From: Pseudomonas sp.
GTDB lineage: Bacteria > Pseudomonadota > Gammaproteobacteria > Pseudomonadales > Pseudomonadaceae
DNA length: 64,000 nt
Direction of reading: 5' to 3'
Assembly (NCBI RefSeq): GCF_030683065.1
Contig: NZ_JAUXMX010000004.1
Location: 89,725 to 153,724, forward strand
The notes beneath the pieces were generated by a model, which was not told the origin of the DNA, searched no databases, and saw only the letters and a program-made list of their open reading frames with translations. The stretch's first letter is position 1. Each line of letters begins with the position of its first letter. The position numbers were made by a program, and so were the translations under genes. This document shows positions 55,254 to 64,000 of this stretch, piece after piece.

Positions 55254-55895
55254 ATGACCCGTACCCAAATCACCGTTTTCGTTCTCGTTGCCCTGGTCGC
55301 GCTGGTACTCGGCCTGACCGTCAACAAAGTGCTCAATAGCAAAGGTCAAGGTGACCCGACGGCGCTGCTTGACGCGGGTATCGTACTTTTGCCGCAAAGC
55401 CGTACATTGCCCGACCTCAATTTGCTCGACCAGAATGGTCAGGCGGTCGCGGTCAATCAGCTCAAGGGGCAGTGGAGCCTGCTGTTTTTCGGCTACACCT
55501 TCTGCCCGGACATTTGCCCCGCGACCCTCGCCCAACTGCGCCAGCTGCAAGGCCAGTTACCGGCGCAAACCCTCGCTAATCTGCAGATAGTGCTGGTCAG
55601 TGTCGACCCTAACCGTGACACACCAGAGCAGTTGAAAAAATACCTCGACTATTTCGATGCCGGGTTCATCGGTTTTACTGGTGAGGAAGCCACCCTGCAG
55701 AAGTTTGCCAATGCGCTGAGTATTCCCTATATCCCAGCCGATACCAGTAAGGAAAACTACACCGTCGACCACAGCGGCAACCTGGTGATCATCGGCCCGG
55801 ACGGCACCCAGCGTGGCTTCATCCGCGCGCCATTGAACAACGCCAAACTGGCTGCTCAGTTACCCGGGTTGATTCAGCCGGCGCCACGCGGCTGA
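55254..55895 (+). CDS. SCO1/SenC family copper chaperone
   Basis: 213-residue membrane-anchored thioredoxin-fold protein: N-terminal helix (ITVFVLVALVALVLGLTVNK), copper ligands in FCPDICPATL (CxxxC) and His in NYTVDHSGNLV. It matures the CuA site of subunit II. Last gene of the cox cluster, 11 bp after ctaB. Confidence 0.92.
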   Translation: MTRTQITVFVLVALVALVLGLTVNKVLNSKGQGDPTALLDAGIVLLPQSRTLPDLNLLDQNGQAVAVNQLKGQWSLLFFGYTFCPDICPATLAQLRQLQGQLPAQTLANLQIVLVSVDPNRDTPEQLKKYLDYFDAGFIGFTGEEATLQKFANALSIPYIPADTSKENYTVDHSGNLVIIGPDGTQRGFIRAPLNNAKLAAQLPGLIQPAPRG

Positions 55896-55926
55896 GCCAC
55901 GGAATGCGCCGGCGTGTGGGCTGTCT

Positions 55927-56130
55927 CTAATCGTATGCCTGGGTCGTGGCTTCGGGCTGCAGCGTATCGTGGTCTCGTTCCCTTGATATCAGCAAATGTT
56001 CGAACGCCTGCAGGTTGGCACTGGTTGGGTCGCGCCGGCTTTGGGCCGCCAGCGCACTGGCTGTCCGCAGGTAAGTACACAGGCATCTCGCCACGTTGAT
56101 AGGCAGACGCAGGCTCTGTTTACGGCTCAT
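55927..56130 (-). CDS. Possible small protein, unknown function
   Basis: 67-codon frame starting MSRKQSLRLPINVARCLCTYLR with a good GAGGGG ribosome-binding sequence 4 bases ahead. It is basic at the N-terminus and has no membrane segment. It lies convergent to the SCO1 gene in an otherwise empty interval. Similar short basic proteins occur in Pseudomonas, but I cannot assign a family; it may be a chance frame. Confidence 0.45.
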   Translation of the reverse strand: MSRKQSLRLPINVARCLCTYLRTASALAAQSRRDPTSANLQAFEHLLISRERDHDTLQPEATTQAYD

Positions 56131-56529
56131 GATGCCCCTCTCGCTCCGGACGTATTATTCAGACGGCCTCTGTCAGGCCACAGCCACCACATGGAGCACA
56201 TTCGAATCTTAGGCCGTGAGCTGACCGTCATGGCTCACCGCTGCATGGGTCAACGCATTTGCCACGCCATGACGGCATCAAACACATGCCCTTGCTGAGC
56301 CTTTACCCAACCTAGAACCCCTGCTGCCGCTCGACTTTGACCTACATCAAGGCATGCGGCGGATTAGCCGATTGTCTAGGAGGCTGCCTGCGAGTAGTAA
56401 TTGGCGGCACAGTCTATTGGGTGAGGCGGCTCAGGTTGGCGCGCAGTTGCGTCCTTCGCGGTTCGGCCTGGCCTGCAACAGTCCGCCGCATTCCCAGGCC
56501 GTTCCCTGGGAGCCATTCAGCACCGTCGA
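56131..56529. other. Intergenic region, nothing recognised
   Basis: About 400 bases between the possible small gene and the end of norR. Only short frames without ribosome-binding sites or family resemblance are present; no RNA gene, repeat or clear terminator was seen. Confidence 0.5.
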
Positions 56530-58047
56530 TTACTTCAAGCCAAGGCGCCGTGCCAGGCGTATCAGGTTGGCGCGGTCTACTCCCAGCTCGCAGGCGGTGT
56601 CAGCCCATTTGTGCTGGTGACGCTGCAAGGCCGCGCCGATCAGCTGCCTCTGGTAGGCATCCAGGGCCTCACGCAGCGGCATCGGTTCGACAGCGCCGGC
56701 GCGCTGGGGCAGGTCGAGTGCCTGGCTGTCGATGCTGAGGATGCGCGGCCGCTCGGCGCAGGCCGACAAGGCCTTGAGCGCGGCACGGCCGATCAGGTGT
56801 TCAAGCTCACGCACGTTGCCCGGCCAGTCGTGGGCCAGCAGGGCTTTTTGTCCATCGCTGCTCAGGCGCAGACTGCGCAGCCCCAGGCGCGCGCGATTCT
56901 CTTCGAGAAAGTAACCGGCCAGCAGCAGGACGTCGCGGCCGCGCTCGCGCAGCGCCGGGACTCTCAGCGGGTACACGCTCAGGCGGTGGTAGAGATCGGC
57001 GCGAAAGCGTCCGGCGCGCACCTCTTCTGCAAGGTCGCGGTTGCTCGCCGCCAGCACCCGCACATTGACCCGGTGCTCGCGATCCGAGCCAACCCGCTGC
57101 AACTGTCCGCTCTGCAGCACCCGCAACAGCTTGGCCTGCACCGCCACCGGCAACTCGCCGACCTCATCGAGAAACAGGGTACCGCCGTCAGCCAGTTCGA
57201 ACTTGCCGCTGCGCTCGTTGACCGCGCCGGAGAAGGCGCCGCGCACGTGGCCGAACAACTCGCTTTCGACCAGGGTCTCGGGCAGCGCCGCGCAGTTGAG
57301 GCTGATCAGCGGCCGCCTGGCCCGCGCCGACGCGGCATGCAGAGCCTCGGCCACCAGTTCCTTGCCGACCCCGGTTTCACCGCTGATCAGCACCGTCAGC
57401 TCGCTGTCGCCGACCAGCGCAATTTCCTCCTGCAGGCGTTTGTGCGGGAGGCTCTGGCCGATCAGCTCGCGCGGCCGATGCAGGTCGGCGGCCTGCTTGT
57501 AGACCTCGGCCAGCTGATGCTCGTCTTCGACCCGGCGCAGCAATTGGGCGATGCGCTCATTGGCCATCACGGTGGCGGCGGCCAGGCTGGCGAACGCGGC
57601 CAAGGTGTCCAGGTCGACGCGACCGAAGCGCGCCGGGTCCAGCGAGTCGAGGGTCAGCAGGCCCCACAACTGGTCCTGCAGGTACAGTGGACAGCCCATG
57701 CAGTCATGCACCTCAAGGTGGCCGCGATGGCCTTCGACCAAGCCGTCGTAGGGATCTGGCAGGCCGCAGTCCATGGCGAAGCGGGTCGGCCCACGCTGTG
57801 CCAGCAACGCCTGCAGACGCGGATGCTCGCCGAGCTTGAAACGCCGGCCGAGGGTGTCGGCGCTCAGGCCGTCGACCGCCAGCGGCACCAGCACCTCGCC
57901 CTCGAGTCTGAGCAAGGCCACCGCATCGCACGGCAACAGCTCGCGCAGGGCCAGCAGCAGCCGGCGATAGCGCTCGGCCTCGGGTAATTCGCGGGACAGA
58001 TCGGCAACCAGCGGGATCAATACCGCCAGTAATGGATGTGCTGTCAT
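56530..58047 (-). CDS. norR: Nitric-oxide-responsive sigma54 activator NorR/FhpR
   Basis: 505-residue bacterial enhancer-binding protein. The N-terminal GAF domain holds the candidate non-heme iron ligands Asp98 (LPDPYDGL), Cys116 (HDCMGCP) and Asp134 (LTLDSLD), matching NorR. The AAA+ domain has GETGVGKE (223-230) and GGTLFLDEVGELP. The sigma54-contact loop reads GAFSGA (270-275) instead of GAFTGA. A Fis-type helix-turn-helix (CELGVDRANLIRLARRL) ends the protein. It is divergent from fhp, with three NorR-type boxes between them, so it should activate fhp when NO is present. Confidence 0.93.
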   Translation of the reverse strand: MTAHPLLAVLIPLVADLSRELPEAERYRRLLLALRELLPCDAVALLRLEGEVLVPLAVDGLSADTLGRRFKLGEHPRLQALLAQRGPTRFAMDCGLPDPYDGLVEGHRGHLEVHDCMGCPLYLQDQLWGLLTLDSLDPARFGRVDLDTLAAFASLAAATVMANERIAQLLRRVEDEHQLAEVYKQAADLHRPRELIGQSLPHKRLQEEIALVGDSELTVLISGETGVGKELVAEALHAASARARRPLISLNCAALPETLVESELFGHVRGAFSGAVNERSGKFELADGGTLFLDEVGELPVAVQAKLLRVLQSGQLQRVGSDREHRVNVRVLAASNRDLAEEVRAGRFRADLYHRLSVYPLRVPALRERGRDVLLLAGYFLEENRARLGLRSLRLSSDGQKALLAHDWPGNVRELEHLIGRAALKALSACAERPRILSIDSQALDLPQRAGAVEPMPLREALDAYQRQLIGAALQRHQHKWADTACELGVDRANLIRLARRLGLK

Positions 58048-58098
58048 AAAGACTGCCTTGTGTCATTAAGACTCGACTCTGCTCGCAGTCATAAAGAC
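58043..58098. promoter_or_regulatory. Three NorR-type boxes between norR and fhp
   Basis: GTCATAAAGAC (58043-58053), GTCATTAAGAC (58062-58072) and GTCATAAAGAC (58088-58098) each fit the GT-N7-AC NorR-box core. The first overlaps the norR start codon, so binding there could also limit norR expression. A degenerate fourth stretch begins at 58113. Three sites are the number used by E. coli NorR. Confidence 0.82.
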
Positions 58099-58139
58099 AG
58101 CAGGGCATGCAAGTCATTGAAATTTAAAGACTATAAAGC

Positions 58140-58156
58140 TGGCACGAGTTGTGTAA
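58140..58156 (+). promoter_or_regulatory. Candidate sigma54 promoter of fhp
   Basis: TGGCACGAGTTGTGTAA has a perfect -24 TGGCAC, but the -12 element reads TTGTGT, with GT where GC is expected. It lies about 100 bp before fhp and 40-100 bp from the NorR boxes. It is the best sigma54 match in the interval. Confidence 0.5.
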
Positions 58157-58258
58157 CAACCTAGGTACCATAAACGTAGCATGCCTGAGCGCTTCGGCCG
58201 AATGCTTCTCGATAATCGCCCCGCTCACCTCAGGCTGCATAGCCCTAGGAATCACTCG

Positions 58259-59440
58259 ATGCTTACTGCTCATCAACGCACCCTGATCAAGGCCACAGTG
58301 CCGCTGCTGGAAACCGGCGGCGAAACCCTGACTCGGCATTTCTACCAGCTGATGCTCGGCGAATACCCGCAGGTACGCCCGCTGTTCAACCAGGCGCATC
58401 AGGCCAGCGGCGACCAGCAACGCGCACTGGCCAACGGCGTGCTGATGTACGCGCGCAATATCGACCGCCTGGAGGCGCTCGGCCCGCTGGTTGGGCAGAT
58501 CGTTAGCAAGCACGTGGCGCTGCAGATCTTGCCCGAACACTACCCGATCGTCGGTAGCTGCCTGCTGCGGGCGATTCGCGAGGTACTCGGTGCAGAGATC
58601 GCCACCGACGAGGTACTCGACGCCTGGGGCGCCGCCTATGGTCAACTGGCGCAGATCCTGATCGATGCCGAAGAGCGCGCCTACGCCGCCAATGCCCAAG
58701 CAGATGGTGGCTGGCGTGGTGGCCGCGAGTTTCGAGTGGCGAAAAAGAGTGTCGAAAGTCAGGAGATCGTCTCCCTGCACCTAGTGCCGGCAGACGGCGG
58801 CGCGTTGCTCGACTTCCAGCCGGGCCAGTACATCGGCCTGCGCCTGCAACTGGAGGGTGAGGAAGTGCGGCGCAACTATTCGCTGTCGGCTTGCGGCAAT
58901 GGTCGCGAATACCGCATCAGCGTCAAGCGCGAGCCAGGCGGCAAGGCGTCCAACCACCTGCACGACCACGTGCAGATCGGCGATCGCCTGGAACTGTTCC
59001 CGCCGGCCGGTGACTTCGTCCTGCGCGAGTCGAGCAAGCCGCTGGTGCTGATCAGCGCCGGCGTCGGCATCACCCCGGCATTGAGCATGCTTGAGGCCGC
59101 GCGCGATCACGGCCGGGCGATCCACTTCATCCACTGCGCCCGGCATGCCGGCGTGCACGCCTTCCGCGACTGGGTCGAGGCGCAGCGCGATGAGTGTCCG
59201 CAGCTGCGCCATTACGTGTGCTACAGCGAGCCGCGCGCTGGTGATGTGGGCGATGCTGAGGGGTTTCTGAGCCGCGAGCAACTGGCCGAGTGGCTACCGG
59301 AAGAACGCGACCTGGACGCCTACTTCCTCGGTCCCAAGCCATTCATGGCCCAGGTGAAGAAACACCTGCGCGAACTCGGCGTGCCGGAGCAGCAGAGTCA
59401 CTACGAGTTCTTCGGCCCGGCCAGTTCGCTGGAGGGTTGA
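58259..59440 (+). CDS. fhp: Flavohemoglobin, nitric oxide dioxygenase
   Basis: Detoxifies NO to nitrate using O2 and NAD(P)H. The 393-residue protein has an N-terminal globin domain (MLTAHQRTLIKATVPLLET; proximal heme His in QIVSKHVAL, about residue 85), an FAD domain with RRNYSLSA, and an NAD domain with SAGVGITPALSML and HYEFFGPA at the end. The ATG at 58259 gives the standard length. Divergent from norR. Confidence 0.95.
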   Translation: MLTAHQRTLIKATVPLLETGGETLTRHFYQLMLGEYPQVRPLFNQAHQASGDQQRALANGVLMYARNIDRLEALGPLVGQIVSKHVALQILPEHYPIVGSCLLRAIREVLGAEIATDEVLDAWGAAYGQLAQILIDAEERAYAANAQADGGWRGGREFRVAKKSVESQEIVSLHLVPADGGALLDFQPGQYIGLRLQLEGEEVRRNYSLSACGNGREYRISVKREPGGKASNHLHDHVQIGDRLELFPPAGDFVLRESSKPLVLISAGVGITPALSMLEAARDHGRAIHFIHCARHAGVHAFRDWVEAQRDECPQLRHYVCYSEPRAGDVGDAEGFLSREQLAEWLPEERDLDAYFLGPKPFMAQVKKHLRELGVPEQQSHYEFFGPASSLEG

Positions 59441-59532
59441 GCGGCACTACGAATTGCTGTCACCGGCCTGTGGGGTGCGGCACATGTGTTTCGCTGGGGG
59501 ACATGGGTAACGCCTGGTGCGCACAGCGCACC

Positions 59533-60756
59533 CTACAGCACCCCGGCCCGACGCAACTCGGCTATCTGCTGCAGACTCAAGCCCAGCCATTGCTGCAACA
59601 CCTGCTCGGTGTGTTCACCGAGCAGCGGTGGGGCGTTGCGGTATTGCACCGGGGTCGCAGAGAGGCGAATCGGGCTGGCCACCTGCGGCACGCTGCCGGC
59701 CAGCGGGTGGGGCAGGTCGACGCGCAGGCCGCGGGCCTGCACCTGCGGGTCGGCGAACACCTGCTGCAGGTCGTTGATCGGTCCGCAGGGCACGCCGGCT
59801 TGCTCCAGGGCCACCAGCCATTCGGCAGTGGTCTTGAATACGGTGGCCTGGCGGATCAGCGGAATCAGTTCGGCGCGATGGGCAACGCGCGCCTGATTGG
59901 TGGAAAAGCGCGAGTCGACGGCCAACGCCGCAAGGCCGGCGACCTCGCAAAATTTGCGGAACTGCCCATCGTTACCGACCGTGAGGATGATGTCGCCGTC
60001 GGCAGTGGGGAAGTCCTGATAGGGCACGATGTTAGGGTGGGCATTGCCCAGCCGGCGGGGCGCCACGCCGGTGGTCAGGTAGTTCATCGCCTGGTTGGCC
60101 AGGCAGGCGACCTGCACATCGAGCAGGGCCATGTCGATGTGTTGGCCATTACCGGTCTGATCGCGGCTGGCCAGGGCGGCCAGGATCGCTGCGGTCGAGT
60201 ACAGGCCGGTAAGGATGTCGGTTAGTGCCACGCCGACCTTGACCGGTCCGGCGCCCGCCTCCTCGTCGGCGCGCCCGGTCAGGCTCATCAAGCCGCCCAG
60301 GCCCTGGATCATGAAGTCGTAACCGGCGCGCTTGGCGTAGGGGCCGTCCTGGCCGAAGCCGGTGATCGAGCAATAGATCAGTCGCGGATTCAGCTCTTTC
60401 AGCGTGGCGTAGTCGAGGCCGTAAGCGGCCAGCCCACCGACCTTGAAGTTCTCGATCAGGATGTCGGCCTTGGCCACCATCTCGCGCACCAGTCGCTGGC
60501 CTTCGGGCTGGGTGAAGTCCACGGTGACCGATTGTTTGTTGCGATTGGCCGCCAGGTAATAGGCGGCTTCGCTGGTGTTCTCGCCCGCTGCATTCTGCAG
60601 GAACGGCGGGCCCCAGTGGCGGGTGTCGTCGCCGACCTTCGGCCGTTCAATCTTGATCACCTCGGCACCGAGGTCAGCCAGAATCTGCCCGGCCCAAGGC
60701 CCGGCGAGTACGCGGGACAGGTCGAGTACACGGATATGCGACAGGGCACCGGACAT
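59533..60756 (-). CDS. CaiB/BaiF CoA-transferase, probable glutarate CoA-transferase
   Basis: Family III CoA-transferase of 407 residues: MSGALSHIRVLDLSRVLAGPW, then DLGAEVIKIERP, and the catalytic Asp in GYDFMIQG (about residue 168). It lies just downstream of gcdH on the same strand; in Pseudomonas this partner activates glutarate to glutaryl-CoA, probably with succinyl-CoA as donor, in lysine degradation. A repeat occupies the 134-bp gap to gcdH. The substrate is inferred from context. Confidence 0.87.
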   Translation of the reverse strand: MSGALSHIRVLDLSRVLAGPWAGQILADLGAEVIKIERPKVGDDTRHWGPPFLQNAAGENTSEAAYYLAANRNKQSVTVDFTQPEGQRLVREMVAKADILIENFKVGGLAAYGLDYATLKELNPRLIYCSITGFGQDGPYAKRAGYDFMIQGLGGLMSLTGRADEEAGAGPVKVGVALTDILTGLYSTAAILAALASRDQTGNGQHIDMALLDVQVACLANQAMNYLTTGVAPRRLGNAHPNIVPYQDFPTADGDIILTVGNDGQFRKFCEVAGLAALAVDSRFSTNQARVAHRAELIPLIRQATVFKTTAEWLVALEQAGVPCGPINDLQQVFADPQVQARGLRVDLPHPLAGSVPQVASPIRLSATPVQYRNAPPLLGEHTEQVLQQWLGLSLQQIAELRRAGVL

Positions 60757-60800
60757 GGGAACTCCGTAGGGTGCGCTGTGCGCACCGACAGCAAACAGGA

Positions 60801-60881
60801 CGTAGGATGGGTTCGCCACATAGCGGTGGAACCCATCGGGCGATCTGGCGGGTATCGCTGCGCGCAGCGACCCATCCTACG
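60801..60881. repeat. Inverted repeat between gcdH and the CoA-transferase gene
   Basis: Arms CGTAGGATGGGT (60801-60812) and ACCCATCCTACG (60870-60881) are perfect complements; the interior also contains related blocks (ACCCATCGGGCGA, GGGTATCGCTGCG). It belongs to the same GTAGGATG family as the repeats at 11900 and 34531 and may act as a processing or attenuation hairpin within the operon. Confidence 0.75.
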
Positions 60882-60890
60882 GGGCGAACC

Positions 60891-62069
60891 TTAGAAAAAC
60901 GCTTGGAGCCCTGTCTGCGCGCGGCCGAGGATCAGCGCATGGACGTCGTGGGTGCCTTCATAGGTATTAACCACTTCCAGGTTGACCAGGTGGCGGGCCA
61001 CGCTGTACTCATCACTAATGCCGTTACCACCAAGCATGTCGCGGGCCAGGCGGGCGATGTCCAGGGATTTGCCACAGCTGTTGCGCTTCATGATCGAGGT
61101 GATTTCCACCGCCGCAGTGCCTTCGTCCTTCATCCGGCCGAGGCGCAGGCAGCCTTGCAGGGCCAGGGTGATTTCGGTCTGCATGTCAGCCAGTTTCTTC
61201 TGGATCAGTTGGGTTTGTGCCAGCGGGCGGCCGAACTGCTTGCGATCCAGGGTGTACTGACGGGCGGTGTGCCAGCAATCTTCAGCGGCGCCCAGCGCAC
61301 CCCAGCTGATGCCGTAACGGGCAGAGTTGAGGCAGGTAAACGGACCTTTCAGGCCACGCACGTCGGGGAAGGCGTTTTCTTCCGGGCAGAACACGTTGTC
61401 CATGACGATTTCGCCGGTGATCGAGGCGCGCAGGCCGACCTTGCCGTGAATCACCGGTGCGCTCAGGCCCTGCCAGCCTTTTTCCAGGACGAAGCCGCGG
61501 ATTTCGCCAGCATCATCCTTGGCCCAGACCACGAACACATCGGCGATCGGGCTGTTGGTGATCCACATTTTGGCGCCGCTCAGGCGGTAGCCACCGTCGA
61601 CCTTTTTGGCGCGGGTGATCATGCTGCCCGGATCGGAGCCATGGTCTGGTTCGGTCAGGCCGAAGCAGCCGATATATTCGCCGCTGGCCAACTTGGGCAG
61701 GTATTTCTGCTTGGTCGCCTCATTGCCGAATTCGTTGATTGGCACCATTACCAGGGACGACTGCACGCTCATCATCGAGCGATAGCCGGAGTCGATGCGC
61801 TCCACTTCGCGGGCAATCAGGCCGTAGCACACGTAGTTCAAGCCGCTGCCGCCATAAACTTCAGGAATGGTCGCGCCGAGCAGGCCGGTGTCGCCCATCT
61901 CGCGGAAGATCGCCGGGTCGGTCTGTTCGTTGCGGAAGGCCAGTTGCACCCGCGGCTTAAGCTTGTCGGCCGCAAACTGTTGGGCGCTGTCGCGCACCAT
62001 GCGCTCTTCTTCAGTCAGTTGCTGATCGAGCAACAGGGGGTCGATCCAGTTGAAGCTTGCATTGGCCAT
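60891..62069 (-). CDS. gcdH: Glutaryl-CoA dehydrogenase
   Basis: FAD enzyme that oxidises and decarboxylates glutaryl-CoA to crotonyl-CoA in lysine/glutarate catabolism. The 392-residue protein has the acyl-CoA dehydrogenase signatures [17 protein letters not shown] and [13 protein letters not shown], and the catalytic Glu in [17 protein letters not shown] divergent LysR gene begins 193 bp upstream. It probably forms an operon with the CoA-transferase gene. Confidence 0.95.
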   Translation of the reverse strand: MANASFNWIDPLLLDQQLTEEERMVRDSAQQFAADKLKPRVQLAFRNEQTDPAIFREMGDTGLLGATIPEVYGGSGLNYVCYGLIAREVERIDSGYRSMMSVQSSLVMVPINEFGNEATKQKYLPKLASGEYIGCFGLTEPDHGSDPGSMITRAKKVDGGYRLSGAKMWITNSPIADVFVVWAKDDAGEIRGFVLEKGWQGLSAPVIHGKVGLRASITGEIVMDNVFCPEENAFPDVRGLKGPFTCLNSARYGISWGALGAAEDCWHTARQYTLDRKQFGRPLAQTQLIQKKLADMQTEITLALQGCLRLGRMKDEGTAAVEITSIMKRNSCGKSLDIARLARDMLGGNGISDEYSVARHLVNLEVVNTYEGTHDVHALILGRAQTGLQAFF

Positions 62070-62262
62070 TGTGAAAACCTCGAGTTAGGACGGGGGACTA
62101 GCGTCGCGGCCAGTGGCCGCGCCCACGGGGTGCATGGAATTGATCCTAGGCTGCATCCGCGTGCTGGGCAAACGAGGATTACGCATGCTGTTGTGCTTTT
62201 TACGCACTCCGAGTTAGCTTTGAGCGGCATTTAATCCAAAACAGAGTGAGAGTGCCGCACAG

Positions 62263-63171
62263 ATGCGCCGAAAAATCCCCAGCACTACGGCCCTGATCGC
62301 CTTCGAGTCGGCAGCTCGCCATCAGAGCTTTACCCGGGCAGCCGAGGAGCTGGCCCTGACCCAGAGCGCGATCTGTCGGCAAATCGCCGGGCTGGAGGAG
62401 TTTCTCAATGTCGAGCTGTTTCGCCGCTCGCGCCGCGGGGTTCAACTGACCGAGGCCGGTTTGTCCTATGCGCGGCGGGTTGCCGCGCAACTCGATGCGG
62501 TCGAGCGCGACACCCTGGCGGTGATGGGCCAGCAAGGCGCCATGAGCATTGAACTTGCGGTAGTGCCGACCTTTGGCACTCAATGGCTGCTGCCGCGGCT
62601 GAAGGATTTCCAGCGGCTGTACCCGCAGGTCACGGTCAACCTGACCAACCGCACCCGACCATTCCTGTTTGCCGATACCCAGTTCGATGCGGCGGTGTAC
62701 TTCGGTGACGCGGACTGGCCAGGTACTGCCTCGCACCTGTTGATGCGTGAAAACCCGATGCCAGTGTGCAGCCCGGCGCTACTCGCCGGGCAAAGCGGCC
62801 TCAGCGCTGAGCGCATCGCCAGCCTGCCGCTGTTGCAGCAAACCACCCGGCCCTACGCCTGGCGCCAGTGGTTCGGTTCGCTGGGGCTGAATGTGCCCCG
62901 GGACATGAGCGGGCCACGCTACGAGCTTTTCTCCATGCTTGCCCAGGCGGCCATGCATGAGATGGGCGTGGCTTTGATTCCACCCTTTCTGATCCAGCGG
63001 GAGCTGAGGGAGGGGCGCCTGGTGTTGGCGCTGGAGCATGCCTACAGCAGCGACAAGGCCTATTACCTGATGATTCCCGAACGCAAGGTGGAGTCTGCTG
63101 CGCTGCAAAGTTTTCGCGACTGGCTGGTTCAGCAGGCGCTGGACTATGCACAGGAAAGCGGTTTGGAATAA
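62263..63171 (+). CDS. LysR family regulator, probable activator of gcdH
   Basis: 302-residue LysR protein. The N-terminal winged helix reads ALIAFESAARHQSFTRAAEELALTQ-type sequence (residues about 8-65), followed by a type 2 periplasmic-binding fold (PTFGTQWLLPRLKDFQRLYPQV). It resembles GcvA/GcdR-type regulators. Its divergent placement next to gcdH suggests control of glutarate use, with the effector unknown. Confidence 0.88.
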   Translation: MRRKIPSTTALIAFESAARHQSFTRAAEELALTQSAICRQIAGLEEFLNVELFRRSRRGVQLTEAGLSYARRVAAQLDAVERDTLAVMGQQGAMSIELAVVPTFGTQWLLPRLKDFQRLYPQVTVNLTNRTRPFLFADTQFDAAVYFGDADWPGTASHLLMRENPMPVCSPALLAGQSGLSAERIASLPLLQQTTRPYAWRQWFGSLGLNVPRDMSGPRYELFSMLAQAAMHEMGVALIPPFLIQRELREGRLVLALEHAYSSDKAYYLMIPERKVESAALQSFRDWLVQQALDYAQESGLE

Positions 63172-63871
63172 ACGACAGCAAGCGAAGTAGTTGCCCTTGC
63201 CTAACGTGCCGGCGCCGATCTTTTATGGCCACTGAGTAGTGGCAGACGCCTTGCGCTGTGGCGGTGTCCCGGTCACGCGCTGCAGGGGGGCTCTGTCTCG
63301 GTGCCAAAGTGCGGCGCCCGGCCCATATCCGCGAATTTAACAGCAAAAACGCACGATCACCCAGATACTCCTGCGCAGAGGTTACTCGCGCAACAGCGAG
63401 CTGTTGAATAGCCATCAGTACGGTCGTGGCAGTCGTGTAGTGAGTGATATTTACCACTACATCATGGCGCGTAGTGTCTCGTGCGTGTGTCTAATTTATT
63501 GCACAGTAAAGCGTGCGCAGGGCCCTGAATATGTGCCTTTGGTGGCTTTTTAACCAATGCCACTGCTATTTGATGTGCGGTTATTCATGGCGCTCATGCC
63601 CATCGCGCAAGAAACCCCCCTGATTCACTTGCCGGCCACGGCTGGCAAGGCTTTCATGAAAAAGATGAATGCCAAGTCGCAGAATGACTTGTAGTTGTCG
63701 CAAGGTTTTACTCCATAACACCTTGAAGGACTTATGCTGCGCCTGCAAAATGCCGGCCCGCCCGAAGCATAGCCTCTGCTAGGGTGATTTGTGCTGATCC
63801 TCCCTTCGCCGACGCGCCATCCGCAGTGCGCCGGTTCATTAAAAAGATAAAGATCACGCAGGAGATTTGAC
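63172..63871. other. 700-bp region without a recognised gene
   Basis: No frame here has both a plausible ribosome-binding site and a recognisable family. No tRNA cloverleaf, long repeat or CRISPR unit was seen. A short GC-rich hairpin (TTGCCGGCCACGGCTGGCAA, 63629-63648) lies about 240 bases before pntA. The AT-rich stretch 63461-63600 may hold a promoter, but no convincing -35/-10 pair was identified. Confidence 0.5.
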
Positions 63872-64000
63872 GTGCACATCGGTGTTCCTCTCGAAACCCA
63901 TGCCGGCGAAACGCGGGTAGCCGCCACGCCAGAAACCATCAAGAAGCTGATCGGCCAAGGCCATCGGGTCACGGTGCAGAGCGGAGCTGGCGTTAGCGCC
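63872..64000 (+). CDS. pntA: NAD(P) transhydrogenase alpha subunit part 1, partial
   Basis: The last 43 codons of the window read MHIGVPLETHAGETRVAATP followed by ETIKKLIGQGHRVTVQSGAG, the N-terminus of the proton-translocating transhydrogenase alpha subunit (NAD(H)-binding domain I). The start is GTG at 63872, with AGGAG 7 bases ahead. The rest lies beyond the right edge. Confidence 0.88.
   Translation, partial: MHIGVPLETHAGETRVAATPETIKKLIGQGHRVTVQSGAGVSA

Noticed and set aside
63625..63972. 115-codon minus-strand frame overlapping pntA
   Set aside because: It overlaps the confident start of pntA and has no recognisable motif.

Overview
The window looks like a chromosomal segment of a phenol-degrading Pseudomonas. 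Most of it is GC-rich, coding capacity is dense, and several blocks follow gene orders familiar from Pseudomonas: the dmp phenol/meta-cleavage operon, the Zur-type zinc-starvation cluster, the coxBA-cox11-coxC-surf1-ctaAB-sco aa3 oxidase cluster, norR/fhp, and gcdH with its CoA-transferase and LysR regulator. These assignments come from reading the proteins; no database search was run.

Region 1 (1-12,250). A minus-strand catabolic operon reads dmpK-L-M-N-O-P-Q-B-C-D-E-F and runs off the left edge inside dmpF. It encodes a multicomponent phenol hydroxylase, catechol 2,3-dioxygenase and the meta-cleavage enzymes down to acetaldehyde dehydrogenase. dmpR, a sigma54-dependent phenol-sensing activator, is divergent. 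The intergenic region holds a textbook -24/-12 promoter, an IHF-type site and two enhancer palindromes 31 bp apart.

Region 2 (12,100-19,130). Directly downstream of dmpR, a second sigma54 promoter with two matching enhancer-like palindromes precedes a four-gene envelope operon: a YCF48-like lipoprotein, an RND/MMPL exporter, a DUF1302 and a DUF1329 protein. The likely reading is that DmpR, or a very similar activator, also controls this operon.

Region 3 (19,130-21,980). This is an accessory insert. A strikingly AT-rich two-gene cassette encodes a soluble stand-alone GT51 transglycosylase-like protein overlapping a nucleotidyltransferase. A decayed REP-associated (RAYT) transposase follows. 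This is the best candidate here for an undescribed system.

Region 4 (21,980-35,710). After a WD40 lipoprotein and small conserved genes comes a zinc-limitation contingency cluster: a threonyl-tRNA synthetase paralogue, a dihydroorotase paralogue, YidD, HisI, a ZnuABC-like importer and FolE2 on the minus strand. DksA2, a COG0523 GTPase and a DUF1826 protein are divergent. A Zur box lies between folE2 and dksA2, and a second COG0523 GTPase is nearby.

Region 5 (35,700-47,030). Mostly housekeeping and conserved genes: hydrolase, thioesterase, class III aminotransferase with a GntR regulator, Tim44-like protein, TetR regulator, GNAT acetyltransferase, glutaminase, a radical SAM gene with a LexA box, and carbonic anhydrase.

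Region 6 (47,200-55,900). The aa3-type cytochrome c oxidase cluster with copper and heme A assembly factors.

Region 7 (55,900-64,000). norR with three NorR-type boxes diverges from the flavohemoglobin gene fhp. Then come a glutarate CoA-transferase candidate and glutaryl-CoA dehydrogenase with a divergent LysR regulator, an unannotated 700-bp gap, and the 5' end of pntA.
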